Shown: one piece after another, positions 34,896 through 44,228 of the stretch
How the letters are laid out: every line of letters starts with the position of its first letter
Numbering within the stretch: position 1 is the first letter of the stretch
From: Duganella sp. CF458
Lineage (GTDB): Bacteria > Pseudomonadota > Gammaproteobacteria > Burkholderiales > Burkholderiaceae_D
NCBI RefSeq assembly: GCF_900113115.1
Contig: NZ_FOOF01000003.1
Span: 310,001-374,000 of the forward strand
Reading direction: 5' to 3'
Length of the DNA stretch: 64,000 nt
Made by a program: the position numbers and the translations under genes
The notes under the pieces: model-generated
The model's input: the letters and a program-made list of their open reading frames with translations, nothing else
What the model was told of the DNA's origin: nothing
The model's database searches: none

Positions 34896-36185
34896 TTACA
34901 GGCGCCAGACGCTGTAACCAGCTTCTTCCAGGCCTGCCATATTGAATGCCGATTTCACATCGATGAAGACGCCGCCCGGGTTCAGCTTGGCCGACAGGTC
35001 GCCCAGCGACAGTGCCAGCAGTTCCTTGTGCGACACCGCAGCAACCACCGCATCGGCTTGCGGCAGGCTGTCCCAGCTTTCCAGGCGAATACCGTACTCG
35101 TGCACCGATTCCTCCGAATCGGCCACCGGGTCGTGCACATGCACGTCCAGGCCGTACGACTTCAGTTCAAACACCACGTCCGCCACCTTCGAATTGCGCA
35201 AGTCCGGGCAGTTTTCCTTGAAGGTCAGGCCCAGCACGTTCACTTTCGCACCCTTGATATGGCAGCCCGCCGCGATCATCTGCTTGACGGTTTTCTCGGC
35301 CACGAACTTGGCCATGCCGTCATTGATGCGGCGCCCCGCCAGGATCACCTGCGGGTGGTAGCCGATCATGTCGGCCTTGTGGGTCAGGTAATAGGGATCG
35401 ACGCCGATGCAGTGGCCGCCCACCAGGCCGGGACGGAACGGCAGGAAATTCCACTTGGTGCCCGCCGCCTGCAGCACTTCCAGCGTATCGATACCGATCT
35501 TGTCGAAGATGATTGCCAGCTCGTTCATCAGCGCGATATTCAGGTCGCGCTGCGTATTTTCGATCACCTTGGCGGCTTCCGCAACTTTCACGCTGGAAGC
35601 CCGGTATACCCCAGCAGTCACTATCGATTCATATAGTTTAGCAACCTCTTCGAGCGTTGCAGGATTATCTCCGGAGACCACCTTCAAAATCGTGGTCAGG
35701 CGGTGTTGTTTGTCGCCTGGATTGATACGTTCCGGGGAATAACCGACGTTGAAGTCTTGCGGCCATTGCATGCCGGAATGTTGTTCCAGCACCGGGATGC
35801 AGACTTCCTCGGTGGCGCCGGGATAGACCGTCGATTCATACACGACGATGGCGCCCTTCTTCATATACTTGCCGACGGTGGTCGAGGCGCCGACCAGCGG
35901 GCTGAAATCGGGCGAATGGGCATTGTCGACCGGGGTCGGCACCGCCACCACGATGTAATCGGCTTCGGCCAGCGCGGCCGGGTCGTAGGTCACCTGCAAT
36001 TGGGTCGCTTCGCGCAGTTCCGCCTCCGACACCTCACCGGTCGGATCGCAGAAGTTGCGGTAGTTCTCAATCTTGGACTGCGACAGGTCGAAACCGATGG
36101 TCTTGCGCTTCTTGCCAAACTCTACCGCCAGGGGCAGGCCCACATAGCCCAAACCTACGACTGCTACAACCTTGTTGTGATCCAT
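34896..36185 (-). CDS. UDP-N-acetylhexosamine 6-dehydrogenase, TviB/WbpO-like
   Basis: A 429-residue nucleotide-sugar dehydrogenase starting at ATG 36185 ([23 protein letters not shown]); an in-frame ATG 24 bases upstream is possible. The three domains are in order: NAD-binding GLGYVGLP, central domain and C-terminal UDP-binding domain ([15 protein letters not shown]). The catalytic Cys is in [12 protein letters not shown], and the Lys motif is in [23 protein letters not shown]. It oxidises C6 of UDP-GlcNAc or UDP-GalNAc to the uronate with two NAD+. It is the first gene of the leftward operon that continues through the epimerase, sugar transferase, prsK and prsR. Confidence 0.94.
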   Translation of the reverse strand: MDHNKVVAVVGLGYVGLPLAVEFGKKRKTIGFDLSQSKIENYRNFCDPTGEVSEAELREATQLQVTYDPAALAEADYIVVAVPTPVDNAHSPDFSPLVGASTTVGKYMKKGAIVVYESTVYPGATEEVCIPVLEQHSGMQWPQDFNVGYSPERINPGDKQHRLTTILKVVSGDNPATLEEVAKLYESIVTAGVYRASSVKVAEAAKVIENTQRDLNIALMNELAIIFDKIGIDTLEVLQAAGTKWNFLPFRPGLVGGHCIGVDPYYLTHKADMIGYHPQVILAGRRINDGMAKFVAEKTVKQMIAAGCHIKGAKVNVLGLTFKENCPDLRNSKVADVVFELKSYGLDVHVHDPVADSEESVHEYGIRLESWDSLPQADAVVAAVSHKELLALSLGDLSAKLNPGGVFIDVKSAFNMAGLEEAGYSVWRL

Positions 36186-36512
36186 ATCGGTTCCCGTGAG
36201 AATTACCACTTACTATTATGCTAACAATATATTCCAGAAGCCCTGTAACTACAATGCACACTTCACAATTTCTACCGTGTGGGCGGCGAAAAAATGCGCC
36301 GCGCACTATGAGGCGCGTAACACTTTAGTGGGCCTTCCGTTGGCCAAATGCGACAGCAATGTATGGAATATTTGCCAATTAACTTGTCCATTTGATACGG
36401 ATTGTCAATTTTACACGGAAGCCGTAAAGCTGTCACAGCCTTTCGGTTGCACTGCACCACAAAGCAACGCGACGGCCCGCAGGCCGCGCGCAATTGTCGA
36501 AATGATAAACGA
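36186..36512. other. Gene-free 327-base region with leader hairpin
   Basis: No credible gene lies between the dehydrogenase start and the end of the chemotaxis receptor gene. The region is much more AT-rich than its surroundings, as expected of a promoter for the leftward polysaccharide operon. A hairpin with 10-bp arms and one mismatch (36279-36288 and 36297-36306, loop AAAAAATG) lies about 94 bases upstream of the dehydrogenase start. It lacks a T run on either strand and could shape the leader. A GG-N10-GC sequence near 36464-36478 has a poor -24 element and was not called as a promoter. Confidence 0.4.
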
Positions 36513-38153
36513 TTATTGCGACAAGGCGATGACCTTGCGCTGAGCGGGTGCCAGCGGCGCCACAATCGGCGCCCGCAGCGCGCTGCCGGCCGCGATCTGC
36601 TTCAGCTTGAAAACGGCCATCGCTTGCGCCACCCATTCGGCCTGGCGCGCCAGGCTGCCGGCCGCTGCCGCGGCCTGCTCCACCAGGGCGGCATTTTGCT
36701 GCGTGATGTCGTCGATATGCACCACCGCCTGGTTGACCTGGCCGATGCCGCGGTGTTGTTCCTGGGTCGCGCTGTGGATCTCATCCATGACGCGGGTGAC
36801 GCGGCCGACCGAGGCGATCACTTCGCTCATGGTGGCGCCGGCATGACTGGTCAGCCTGGCGCCGGCGTCGACTTTGGCGATCGAACTGTCGATCAGCTGT
36901 TTGACTTCCTTGGCCGCCGCGGCTGAACGCTGGGCCAGGCTGCGCACTTCGGAGGCGACCACGGCAAAGCCCTTGCCGTGCTCGCCGGCACGGGCCGCCT
37001 CCACCGCCGCATTCAGGGCCAGGATATTGGTCTGGAAGGCGATCCCGTCAATCATGCCAATGATGTCGAGGATGCGGCGCGACGACTGGCTGATCTCGTC
37101 CATCGTCTGCACCACTTGCGACACGATGGCACCGCCGGCCGCCGCCACGCTGGACGCCTGGCCCGCCAGCGCATTGGCGCTGTGCACGCTGGCTGCGCTC
37201 TGCTGCACATTGCTGGTGAGCTGCTCCATGCTGGCAGCGGTTTGCTGCAAGCTCGATGCCTGCGACTCGGTGCGGCCCGACAGGTCAAAGTTGCCGCTGG
37301 CGATTTCGCTGGTGGCGGTCTGGATTTCGTCGAAATTGCTGCGCACGTCGCCGATGATGCTGTGCAGGTTGATATTGGTCTGGCGCAGCGCTGCCAGCAA
37401 CTGGCCCATTTCATTGTCGGCGCCGGCCTCGATGGCGCCGGTCAGGTCGCCGCCGGCCATCTTGCGCGCGAAGCCGGTGGCCAGGCGCAGTGGCTGCAGC
37501 ACGGCGCGCTGCAGCGCATACCAGAACGACAGGGCCAGTGCGATAAAGGCGGCATTGGCCAGCGTCATCCACAGCGGCGCCTCATGCAAGGCACCGGAAA
37601 TGGCCAGCAAGGCCAGGAAACCGGTCAGCGCGCCCATGCCGAGGCCGATCAGCCTGGCCAGTGAGAGATCACGCAATTGGCTGGCCCAGTTGCGCCAGCC
37701 TGGCCGGCGCAGGCGTCCGCGCTCGAGCCGCAGCCGGCGCGGGTTGCCCTCGCGGATTTCACGGTACAGCTGTTCGGCCTGCGCCACCTGCTCGCGGCCG
37801 GGCTTGCTGCGCACCGACATATAGCCGACCGGACGGCCGGCCTCGAGCACCGGCGTCACATTCGCGTACACCCAGTAGTAGTCGCCGTTCTTGCAGCGGT
37901 TCTTGACCATGCCGCTCCACGGCATGCCGGCCTTGATGGTGGCCCACAGGTCGGCGAACGCTTCGACCGGCATGTCCGGGTGGCGCAGGATATTCTGCGG
38001 CGCGCCGATCAGCTCTGCTTCCGTGAAGCCGCTGACTTCGATGAAGTAGGGGTTGGCATAGGTGATCTTGCCTTTGAGGTCGGTGGTCGAGACGATGGTC
38101 TTGCCATCGTCCAGGATCAACTCCTGGCTGCTGACGGGCGTGTTCAGGCGCAT
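36513..38153 (-). CDS. PAS-domain methyl-accepting chemotaxis protein (Aer-like)
   Basis: A 546-residue receptor starting at ATG 38153 with AAGGAG upstream. Residues about 15-125 form a PAS domain (ITYANPYFIEVSGFTEAELIG, NILRHPDMP), the Aer-type form that often holds FAD. A short double membrane span near residues 165-215 and a HAMP segment follow. The signalling domain has the conserved hairpin tip (AAVEAARAGEHGKGFAVVASEVRSLAQRS), which contacts CheA/CheW. There is no periplasmic ligand domain, so it probably senses redox or energy state. It interrupts the polysaccharide cluster between the dehydrogenase and the flippase. I see no pilus or flagellar genes nearby. Confidence 0.93.
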   Translation of the reverse strand: MRLNTPVSSQELILDDGKTIVSTTDLKGKITYANPYFIEVSGFTEAELIGAPQNILRHPDMPVEAFADLWATIKAGMPWSGMVKNRCKNGDYYWVYANVTPVLEAGRPVGYMSVRSKPGREQVAQAEQLYREIREGNPRRLRLERGRLRRPGWRNWASQLRDLSLARLIGLGMGALTGFLALLAISGALHEAPLWMTLANAAFIALALSFWYALQRAVLQPLRLATGFARKMAGGDLTGAIEAGADNEMGQLLAALRQTNINLHSIIGDVRSNFDEIQTATSEIASGNFDLSGRTESQASSLQQTAASMEQLTSNVQQSAASVHSANALAGQASSVAAAGGAIVSQVVQTMDEISQSSRRILDIIGMIDGIAFQTNILALNAAVEAARAGEHGKGFAVVASEVRSLAQRSAAAAKEVKQLIDSSIAKVDAGARLTSHAGATMSEVIASVGRVTRVMDEIHSATQEQHRGIGQVNQAVVHIDDITQQNAALVEQAAAAAGSLARQAEWVAQAMAVFKLKQIAAGSALRAPIVAPLAPAQRKVIALSQ

Positions 38154-38349
38154 GGCGCTGGCTCCTTGTTCGGCGAGAAGGAAAAGCTGGGGCACGAACC
38201 GGGAGTTGGGGTCCGCATGGCGCGGGGCGGGACGCGAGCAGGCGTCCCAGGCCATGTCATGCGTTCAAGTATAGGGAGATAGGGTGTTGGGGAAACTCAC
38301 AAAAAATTTCATTAGGAAAATTCAATGGGATTGTGTTGCGGATTCGCAC

Positions 38350-39792
38350 TCAGGCCGGCGCGCGGCGCCGCAGCACGCCCAGCACCTCGGCCATCATCGG
38401 GCGATTCAGCAGCAGGCTGGCCACGCCATAGGCCAGCATGCCGCCCAGCACTTCCGCCACCAGGGCCCAGGCGCGCGGCTGGCTTGCCAGCGGCGCCCGC
38501 AACAGCGTCACGGCGCCCAGCATCAGCGCGGCGCACAACAGCGCCGGCCCGGTGCGCCGCGCCACCGCCGACGCGCCGACCCCGATGGCCGCCAGCATGC
38601 GCCGCATGTTCAGCAACAGCACCACCGGGTACACCAGCAGCCAGGCGTAGGCCACGCCCTTGATGCCCCAGCGGGTGCCGATGTAAAAGGCGGGCGGCAT
38701 CACCAGGCAGGACAGCAACACGTTGCGGAAATTGATGCCCGGCTGGCCGAGCGCATCGGTGACCGTGGGCAGCATCTGGGCCAGGGTGCGGAAGGGCATG
38801 ACCAGGCACAGCACCTGCAGCGGCAGCACGGCGCCTTCCCAGCCTTTGCCCAGCACCACGCTGACCAGTTCGGGCGCGACGCCGGCCATGCCCCACAGGA
38901 TGGGGAAGGACAACAGGCTGATATAGCCCAGCATCTGCAACACGCCGGCACGGATCGCCGGCAGGTCGTGCTGGCTGCGCGACAAGATGGGGAACAGCAC
39001 CTGGTTCAAGATGCCGGCCATGCGTTGTACCGGCAGCGACGCCAGGTGCATCGAGACCGCATACCAGCCCAGCGCCTGGTCGCCCAGGACCCGGCCCACG
39101 ATTGCCACGTCGGCTTGCATGAAGCTGTACCACAGCAGGCGGGTGGCGGTCAGGCTGCCGCCGAAGCCGAGCAGCTTGCCCATGCCGGCCAGCGACCAGT
39201 CCGGCCGCGGCTGGCCCGGCGCGCACCAGTTCAGCGCCCCCATGCGCCACGCCTGCGTGGCCAGCATGCCGGCCACCAGCGACCACACGCCGGCGCCGAA
39301 CAGCGCCATGAACAGCGTCACCTGGGACCCGACCAGCGCGGCGCTGAGCTCAGCCAGCGAACGCTGCTTGTACTCCAGGCGGCGCTGCAGCCGCACATCG
39401 GGAATGATGGCCAAGGGCAGCAGCAGGAACTGCAGGGACAGCACGTGCAGCAGGCGCTGCAGCCGCGCTTCACCGTAGAAGGCGGCCACCAGCGGCGCCA
39501 GCGCATTGGTCAACAGGAACAGGCCCAGGTTGACCAGCCAGATCACGCCCACCGCTTGCCGCAAATCCTGTTCGCTGACATCCTTGCGCTGGATCAGGGC
39601 CGGCCCCAAGCCGACTTCGGCAAACATGCCAAGCAAGCCCAGCACGACGGTACACATCGCCAGCAAGCCATAATCGGACGGCGCCAGCAAGCGCATCACG
39701 AAAATCGTCACGCCCCAGGTAATGACTTGCGAGCCCAGCTTGGCCCCCGCCACCCACTTTACGCCACGCGCCAGCTCAGTTTGGAGTTTCAT
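38350..39792 (-). CDS. Wzx-like oligosaccharide flippase (MOP superfamily)
   Basis: A 480-residue protein with about 12-14 membrane helices. It opens GVKWVAGAKLGSQVITWGVTIFVMRLLAPSDYGLLAM, the conserved start of lipopolysaccharide/exopolysaccharide flippases of the MOP superfamily. It would flip undecaprenyl-linked repeat units across the inner membrane for the polymerase encoded at 26490-28919 or one outside the window. It is transcribed leftward from the region shared with the toroid-protein gene. A possible promoter on the minus strand is TTGCCG-N17-TAATAT near 39908-39937. No terminator was seen before the chemotaxis gene. Confidence 0.92.
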   Translation of the reverse strand: MKLQTELARGVKWVAGAKLGSQVITWGVTIFVMRLLAPSDYGLLAMCTVVLGLLGMFAEVGLGPALIQRKDVSEQDLRQAVGVIWLVNLGLFLLTNALAPLVAAFYGEARLQRLLHVLSLQFLLLPLAIIPDVRLQRRLEYKQRSLAELSAALVGSQVTLFMALFGAGVWSLVAGMLATQAWRMGALNWCAPGQPRPDWSLAGMGKLLGFGGSLTATRLLWYSFMQADVAIVGRVLGDQALGWYAVSMHLASLPVQRMAGILNQVLFPILSRSQHDLPAIRAGVLQMLGYISLLSFPILWGMAGVAPELVSVVLGKGWEGAVLPLQVLCLVMPFRTLAQMLPTVTDALGQPGINFRNVLLSCLVMPPAFYIGTRWGIKGVAYAWLLVYPVVLLLNMRRMLAAIGVGASAVARRTGPALLCAALMLGAVTLLRAPLASQPRAWALVAEVLGGMLAYGVASLLLNRPMMAEVLGVLRRRAPA

Positions 39793-39941
39793 CGGTTATC
39801 GAGGGCATCATGGCGTGGCGGGAAAGGGATTGCAATCAGGATAAGTGAGCGGGCGCGGCACCGCAAGCGCAGCAGCCCGGCACGGGATTGCCAAAACGTC
39901 CAGCATATTATCTTAATGATATGATGCCGGCAATCGTGAAA

Positions 39942-39970
39942 TTGACAGTCACCAGGACGGCTGGCATGAT
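39942..39970 (+). promoter_or_regulatory. Sigma-70-type promoter for the toroid-protein gene
   Basis: TTGACA at 39942-39947 is a perfect -35 box. After exactly 17 bases comes CATGAT at 39965-39970, which matches 4 of 6 -10 positions. RNA would start near 39977, about 30 bases ahead of ATG 40007. The strong -35 and correct spacing support the call. Confidence 0.55.
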
Positions 39971-40006
39971 CGTGATGGTCAATTGACAACATTTAACGGA
40001 AATAAA

Positions 40007-41200
40007 ATGCTCCAGCTCCTGCGGTCGATCAAGAACAAACTCACTCCCGAGGCAGCGCTGCCATTGGGCGCCGTGGCCGAGCGCGCAAGCGACCGGCGCG
40101 GGTTGCCGGCCGACGATCCCGGCATCGACGCCGTGCTGGCCGCCTGCACCGATTGGTTGGGCGCGGCCCAGGACCATTCGGCCTCGGCCGATGGCGGCGT
40201 GGCGCGCGACTTCAGCCTGGTCAAGGGCTGGGCCACCTCGTACCCGGAAACCACCGGCTATATCGTGCCGACGGTGATCGAGCTGGCGCGCCGCCAGGGT
40301 AGCGCCGAACTGCACCAGCGGGCGCGCCGCATGCTGGACTGGTTCGTCGCGATCCAGTTCCCCGAAGGCGGCTTCCAGGGCGGCCGCATCGATTCCAACC
40401 CGCGCGTGCCGGTGACCTTCAATACCGGCCAGATCCTGCTCGGCCTGGCCGCCGGCGCCCGGGAATACGGCGACCCCAAGTACCTCGATGCCATGCACCG
40501 CGCCGCCGCCTGGCTGCGCGATTCGCTCGACGCCGATGGCTGCTGGCGCAAGCACGCCACCCCGTTCGCCAAGCCGGGCGAGAAAGCGTATGAGACCCAC
40601 GTTTCCTGGGGCCTGTTCGAAGCCGAGCGGGTGGCGCCGGGCCACGGCTACGGCGACGCCGGCCTGCGCCAGGTGGCATGGGCGCTGACCAAGCAGCAGC
40701 CCAACGGCTGGTTTGCCTCGAATTGCCTGAACGACCCGGTGCATCCGCTCAGCCACACCATCGGCTACGTGTTGCGCGGGGTGCTGGAAGGCCATCTGCT
40801 GTCGCAGCGCCCTGAATTGCTGGAGGCGGCCTTGCGCACCGGCCGCGCCCTGCTCGACGTGGTCGGCCCCGACGGCTTCCTGCCCGGCCGCCTGGACAGC
40901 CAGTGGCGCCCTGCCGCCACCTGGGCCTGCCTGACCGGGTCGGTGCAGAATGCGCACTGCCTGTTCCTGTTGTACCAGCTGACCGGCGAACCGCGCTACT
41001 TCGACACCGCCCGCCGCCTGAACCAGTACGTGCGCCGCACCATCAAGGTCGACGGCGCGAAGGAAACACGCGGCGCCGTCAAGGGCGCGTTTCCGGTCGA
41101 CGGCGCCTACGGCGAATACGAATTCCTGAACTGGGCCGCCAAGTTCTGCATCGACGCCAACCTGCTGGAACAAGACCTGCTGAAAGCGCGCAATGCTTAA
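40007..41200 (+). CDS. Alpha/alpha-toroid protein of polysaccharide clusters, function unknown
   Basis: A 397-residue cytosolic protein starting at ATG 40007 with GGA 8 bases upstream; a TTG at 39983 is in frame but lacks such a site. Repeated motifs such as LDWFVAIQFPEGGFQGGRI, FNTGQILLGLAAGAREYGDPKYLDAMHRAAAWL and ETHVSWGLFEAERV are those of (alpha/alpha)6 toroids: terpene cyclases, glycoside hydrolases and N-acylglucosamine epimerases. It may bind or trim a sugar chain, in the manner of VpsJ-like proteins of other polysaccharide clusters; that likeness is tentative. The stop overlaps the AAC(3)-like gene by eight bases, so both are in one operon. Confidence 0.7.
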   Translation: MLQLLRSIKNKLTPEAALPLGAVAERASDRRGLPADDPGIDAVLAACTDWLGAAQDHSASADGGVARDFSLVKGWATSYPETTGYIVPTVIELARRQGSAELHQRARRMLDWFVAIQFPEGGFQGGRIDSNPRVPVTFNTGQILLGLAAGAREYGDPKYLDAMHRAAAWLRDSLDADGCWRKHATPFAKPGEKAYETHVSWGLFEAERVAPGHGYGDAGLRQVAWALTKQQPNGWFASNCLNDPVHPLSHTIGYVLRGVLEGHLLSQRPELLEAALRTGRALLDVVGPDGFLPGRLDSQWRPAATWACLTGSVQNAHCLFLLYQLTGEPRYFDTARRLNQYVRRTIKVDGAKETRGAVKGAFPVDGAYGEYEFLNWAAKFCIDANLLEQDLLKARNA

Positions 41201-42116
41201 GCAAGCCAAGCGCCTGGCCAAGGCCGTGCTGGAACGGCTGCGCCGGCGCAGCAGCGCCAGGGAAGTCAAGCAGACGCAACGCCATGTCAGCCGCGACGAA
41301 CTGGTGGCCGGCCTGGCCCGGCTCGGCATTGCCAAAGGCGATGCCGTGTTCATCCACTCGTCGCTGAAGAGCCTGGGCTATGTGGAAGGCGGCGCGGCTA
41401 CCGTGGTGCAGGCGCTGCAGGAAGCGGTCGGGCCGCAAGGCACGCTGGTGCTGCCCACCTACTATATGCCGGGCGGCTCCATCCGCGGCACCTGCGAGAT
41501 GCAGGACTATGTGTTCGACGTACGCAAGCACGGCACCAATATGGGCCGTCTGCCGGAGGCTTTCCTGGCCAGCCCCGGCATCGCGCGCAGCGTGCATCCG
41601 ACGCATTCGGTTTCCGCCTGGGGCCGCCATGCGGCTTACCTGACCGAAGCCCATCACCGCGCCCCGTCGGTCTTCGGCGAAGGCTCGCCCTGGCAGCGCT
41701 TCGTCGGCCTGGACAACGCCAAGGTGCTCGGCCTGGGGATTTCGATGGGCCCGGTGACTTTCTATCACGTGCTGGAAGACGCGATGGGTGACGCCTTCCC
41801 GGTCCCGGTGTGGGGCCAGGAGACGTTCCACCTGCCCTGCATCGACCAGGCCGGCCAGCGCAGCGACGTGCCGCTGCGTCCTTTCGATCCCGCGCTGGCG
41901 CAACGCCGCATCGACCATCGCTCGCGGCAAGACCTGCGCGACTACTTCATGGCGGAATTCAAGCGCAGCGGCCTGCTGCATGCCGGCCAGGTGGGCGAAG
42001 CGCCATCATGGTGGATCCCAGCGCGCGGTTTCTTCGACCACCTGCGCCAGATGGCCGACGACAACCTGACCATCTACGCGACGCCGGAACAATTGGCGGC
42101 GCGCCCGCTGGCCTAG
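41193..42116 (+). CDS. AAC(3)-family N-acyltransferase
   Basis: A 307-residue protein of the aminoglycoside 3-N-acetyltransferase family (Antibiotic_NAT). Visible signatures are VFIHSSLKSLGYVEGG, GTLVLPTYY, the HPTHSVSAWG block with the family's conserved His and Ser, and GLGISMGPVTFYHVLED. The N-terminus is a basic amphipathic stretch. In polysaccharide clusters such proteins acetylate amino groups of sugars with acetyl-CoA and are not resistance genes. That fits the N-acetylated amino sugars made by this locus. Its stop codon overlaps the stop of the facing acyltransferase. Confidence 0.87.
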   Translation: MLKQAKRLAKAVLERLRRRSSAREVKQTQRHVSRDELVAGLARLGIAKGDAVFIHSSLKSLGYVEGGAATVVQALQEAVGPQGTLVLPTYYMPGGSIRGTCEMQDYVFDVRKHGTNMGRLPEAFLASPGIARSVHPTHSVSAWGRHAAYLTEAHHRAPSVFGEGSPWQRFVGLDNAKVLGLGISMGPVTFYHVLEDAMGDAFPVPVWGQETFHLPCIDQAGQRSDVPLRPFDPALAQRRIDHRSRQDLRDYFMAEFKRSGLLHAGQVGEAPSWWIPARGFFDHLRQMADDNLTIYATPEQLAARPLA

Positions 42117-43099
42117 CCGGCAGGCGCCGCCACCCCGGCGCCGGCCCGGGCCGCGCTCCAGCGCGCGCCCAGCCGTATCATCGGCAACTCGACCAGGTGG
42201 TAGCCCAGGCCGGTCAACAACACCAGCAAGGACAGAAACAAGCTCCATTGCCAGACCGGGTGCAGCGCCTCCAGGGTACGAAACGCCAGCCCCATCAGTG
42301 GCGGGTGGAACAAGTAGATGCCATAACTGTACTTGGCGATGAATTTGCTGGCGCGATTCAGCGGCGGCGCCGCCAGCTCGCGCACCCAGGGTAGTGCCAG
42401 CCCGACCGCCAGGCATACCAGCCAGCGTCCATAGTTGTTGGCGCGCGGCTCCGCATAGACGACAAACGCCGCGCAGGCCAGTGCCAGCAATGGCGGCCAC
42501 AACCAGCCCGGCAACCGTTGCCGGCCCTGCATGCGCCAGGCCAGCACCCCAGCCAGGAAGCAGGGCGCGAACTCGAACAGGCTGAGGCGCGCGGTCACCA
42601 GCGGCTGCACCAAGGCCAGCGGGATCGAGAGCAGCCACAGCGCCAGCAGCCAGCGCAGCGGCCGCCGCCGGAACAGCAGGAACAGCAGCGGCAGCAGCAG
42701 GTACATCTGCACTTCCAGGCAGAGCGTCCACAACACCACGGACATATAGCGCGCGTACACCAGGTTCTGGACCAGCAACAGGTTGGCCGCCAGCTCGAAC
42801 GGCGTCCACTGCCCATCCGCGAAACAGTAAATCCCCAGCAGCAGGACTGCGGCCAACGGATAAATGCGGCAAGCACGCTGCAGGTAGAAGCTGCGCAGCA
42901 GGGCCGCGCCCGACAACTGCTGGCGTTCCAGCGATTGCATGAGCACCAGGCTGGTGTGCACGAAGAACAGCATGACGCCCAGTTGGCCCAGCGCGAACGA
43001 GACGGGCGTGGTGCGGATGGTATAGCCGGCAATATGCGCTGCCAAGACCAGCAACACGGCCAGTGCGCGCAGCAGATCCAGGTTCGGCTTGAGCATCAT
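42113..43099 (-). CDS. Membrane acyltransferase 3 family protein (OafA-like), copy A
   Basis: A 328-residue protein with about ten hydrophobic segments and the Acyl_transf_3 opening NLDLLRALAVLLVLAAH, which carries the conserved His. FFVHTSLVLMQSLERQ and RACRIYPLA follow. Such enzymes move acetyl or other short acyl groups onto surface polysaccharides at the inner membrane. Two ATGs stand together (43099 and 43096); GGGAG is better spaced for the second. It is a close paralogue of the next gene upstream, 66 bases away, and probably arose by tandem duplication. Its stop overlaps that of the AAC(3)-like gene. Confidence 0.9.
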   Translation of the reverse strand: MMLKPNLDLLRALAVLLVLAAHIAGYTIRTTPVSFALGQLGVMLFFVHTSLVLMQSLERQQLSGAALLRSFYLQRACRIYPLAAVLLLGIYCFADGQWTPFELAANLLLVQNLVYARYMSVVLWTLCLEVQMYLLLPLLFLLFRRRPLRWLLALWLLSIPLALVQPLVTARLSLFEFAPCFLAGVLAWRMQGRQRLPGWLWPPLLALACAAFVVYAEPRANNYGRWLVCLAVGLALPWVRELAAPPLNRASKFIAKYSYGIYLFHPPLMGLAFRTLEALHPVWQWSLFLSLLVLLTGLGYHLVELPMIRLGARWSAARAGAGVAAPAG

Positions 43100-43165
43100 G
43101 GCTCCCGTCGCGTGGTGCAGGAATTTCAGTCTGCACCACGATGGAAGCTCAGGCTTTGCGCTGCA

Positions 43166-44155
43166 TCATGCGCCGGTAAGCTGGCGCGCGCCGAGCCCCT
43201 TGGGTTCGCGCCAGGCGGCACCCAGCCTGATCATCGGATGCTCGATCAGGTGGTAGCCCAGATAAGGCAGCACCACCATCAGGACCCAGAACAGGCTCCA
43301 TTGCAGCAGCGGCTGGCTGCCGTCCAGCGTGTCGAAACACAGGGCCAGCATCGGGTAGTGGAACAGGTAAATGCCATAGCTGTACTTGGCGATGCACTTG
43401 CTCACGGCATTCAGCGCAGGCGTGCCCAGCTGGCGCACCCACGGGATCGCCAACCCCAGTGCCAGGCAGACGGCCCAGCGCGAATAGTAATTGGTTCGGG
43501 TCTCGGCAAACAGTATGTAGGCCAGGCTGGCCACGCCGAGGGCAAGCGGCCACAGCCAGGCGGGCAGCCGTTCCCGCTCTCCCAGGCGCCAGGCAATCAC
43601 CCCACCCAGGAAGCAAGGCACATACGACAACACGTTAAAACGCGGCGAAACGATCGGCGGCAACAGCCCCACCGGCAACGACAGCAGCCACAAGGCAAAC
43701 AAGTACTTGACCGGCTTGTTGCGGAACAGGACGAACAGGAAGGGCAGCATGACATACATCTGGACTTCCAACGGCAGCGACCACAGCGGGTCGCTCATCA
43801 GCCGCGTGTAGGTCAGGTTCTGCACCAGCGCCAGGTTGGCGAACAACTCACCATAGGTCCACTGCTGGTCCATCAGGAAATAGACGCCCAGCACCAGGGT
43901 CATCGACAAGGGATAGATGCGGCAAATACGCTGGATATAGAAGCGCTTGAACAAGGCCGTACCGCTGGCTTGCTGGCGTTCGAGCGACTGCATCAGCACC
44001 AGGCTGGTGTGCACAAAGAACACCATCACGCCCAGCTGCCCCATGGCGTACGAGGCCGGCGTGGCATGCCCGTAGGCCGTGCGGAACACATGCGAGAACA
44101 GCACGAACAGCACCGCCACCGCGCGCAGCAGGTCAAGATTCGGCTTGTTCATCAT
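43166..44155 (-). CDS. Membrane acyltransferase 3 family protein (OafA-like), copy B
   Basis: A 329-residue polytopic acyltransferase, a paralogue of copy A over its full length. Shared blocks include KPNLDLLRA, QLGVM.FFVHTSLVLMQSLERQQ, RICRIYPL and LEVQMY, and the C-terminal KYSYGIYLFH.P. By eye about half of the residues are identical, and the N-terminal third is most alike. It would O-acylate a surface polysaccharide. The two copies may act on different positions or donors. It lies 73 bases downstream of the GNAT gene. Double ATG start as in copy A. Confidence 0.9.
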   Translation of the reverse strand: MMNKPNLDLLRAVAVLFVLFSHVFRTAYGHATPASYAMGQLGVMVFFVHTSLVLMQSLERQQASGTALFKRFYIQRICRIYPLSMTLVLGVYFLMDQQWTYGELFANLALVQNLTYTRLMSDPLWSLPLEVQMYVMLPFLFVLFRNKPVKYLFALWLLSLPVGLLPPIVSPRFNVLSYVPCFLGGVIAWRLGERERLPAWLWPLALGVASLAYILFAETRTNYYSRWAVCLALGLAIPWVRQLGTPALNAVSKCIAKYSYGIYLFHYPMLALCFDTLDGSQPLLQWSLFWVLMVVLPYLGYHLIEHPMIRLGAAWREPKGLGARQLTGA

Positions 44156-44228
44156 GTCGCGGCACCTGGAAGGTCGAGTTCGTATTCTTGCATGAAAAAC
44201 TTACAACGGGCGAAGTATCGGGGCCGGC

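Noticed and set aside
36464..36478. GG-N10-GC sequence resembling a sigma-54 promoter upstream of the dehydrogenase operon
   Set aside because: The -12 half (TTGC) is good but the -24 half reads GGCCG, and it would give a leader of about 270 bases. It overlaps a GC-rich stem near the chemoreceptor stop.
39905..39925. Plus-strand CGGCAC...TTGC-like sequence near the flippase/toroid gap
   Set aside because: Only four bases separate the two boxes, one short of the strict sigma-54 spacing.
41193..42116. AAC(3)-like gene as an antibiotic resistance determinant
   Set aside because: It lies in a polysaccharide operon overlapping a sugar-polymer gene; such homologues there are taken as sugar acyltransferases.
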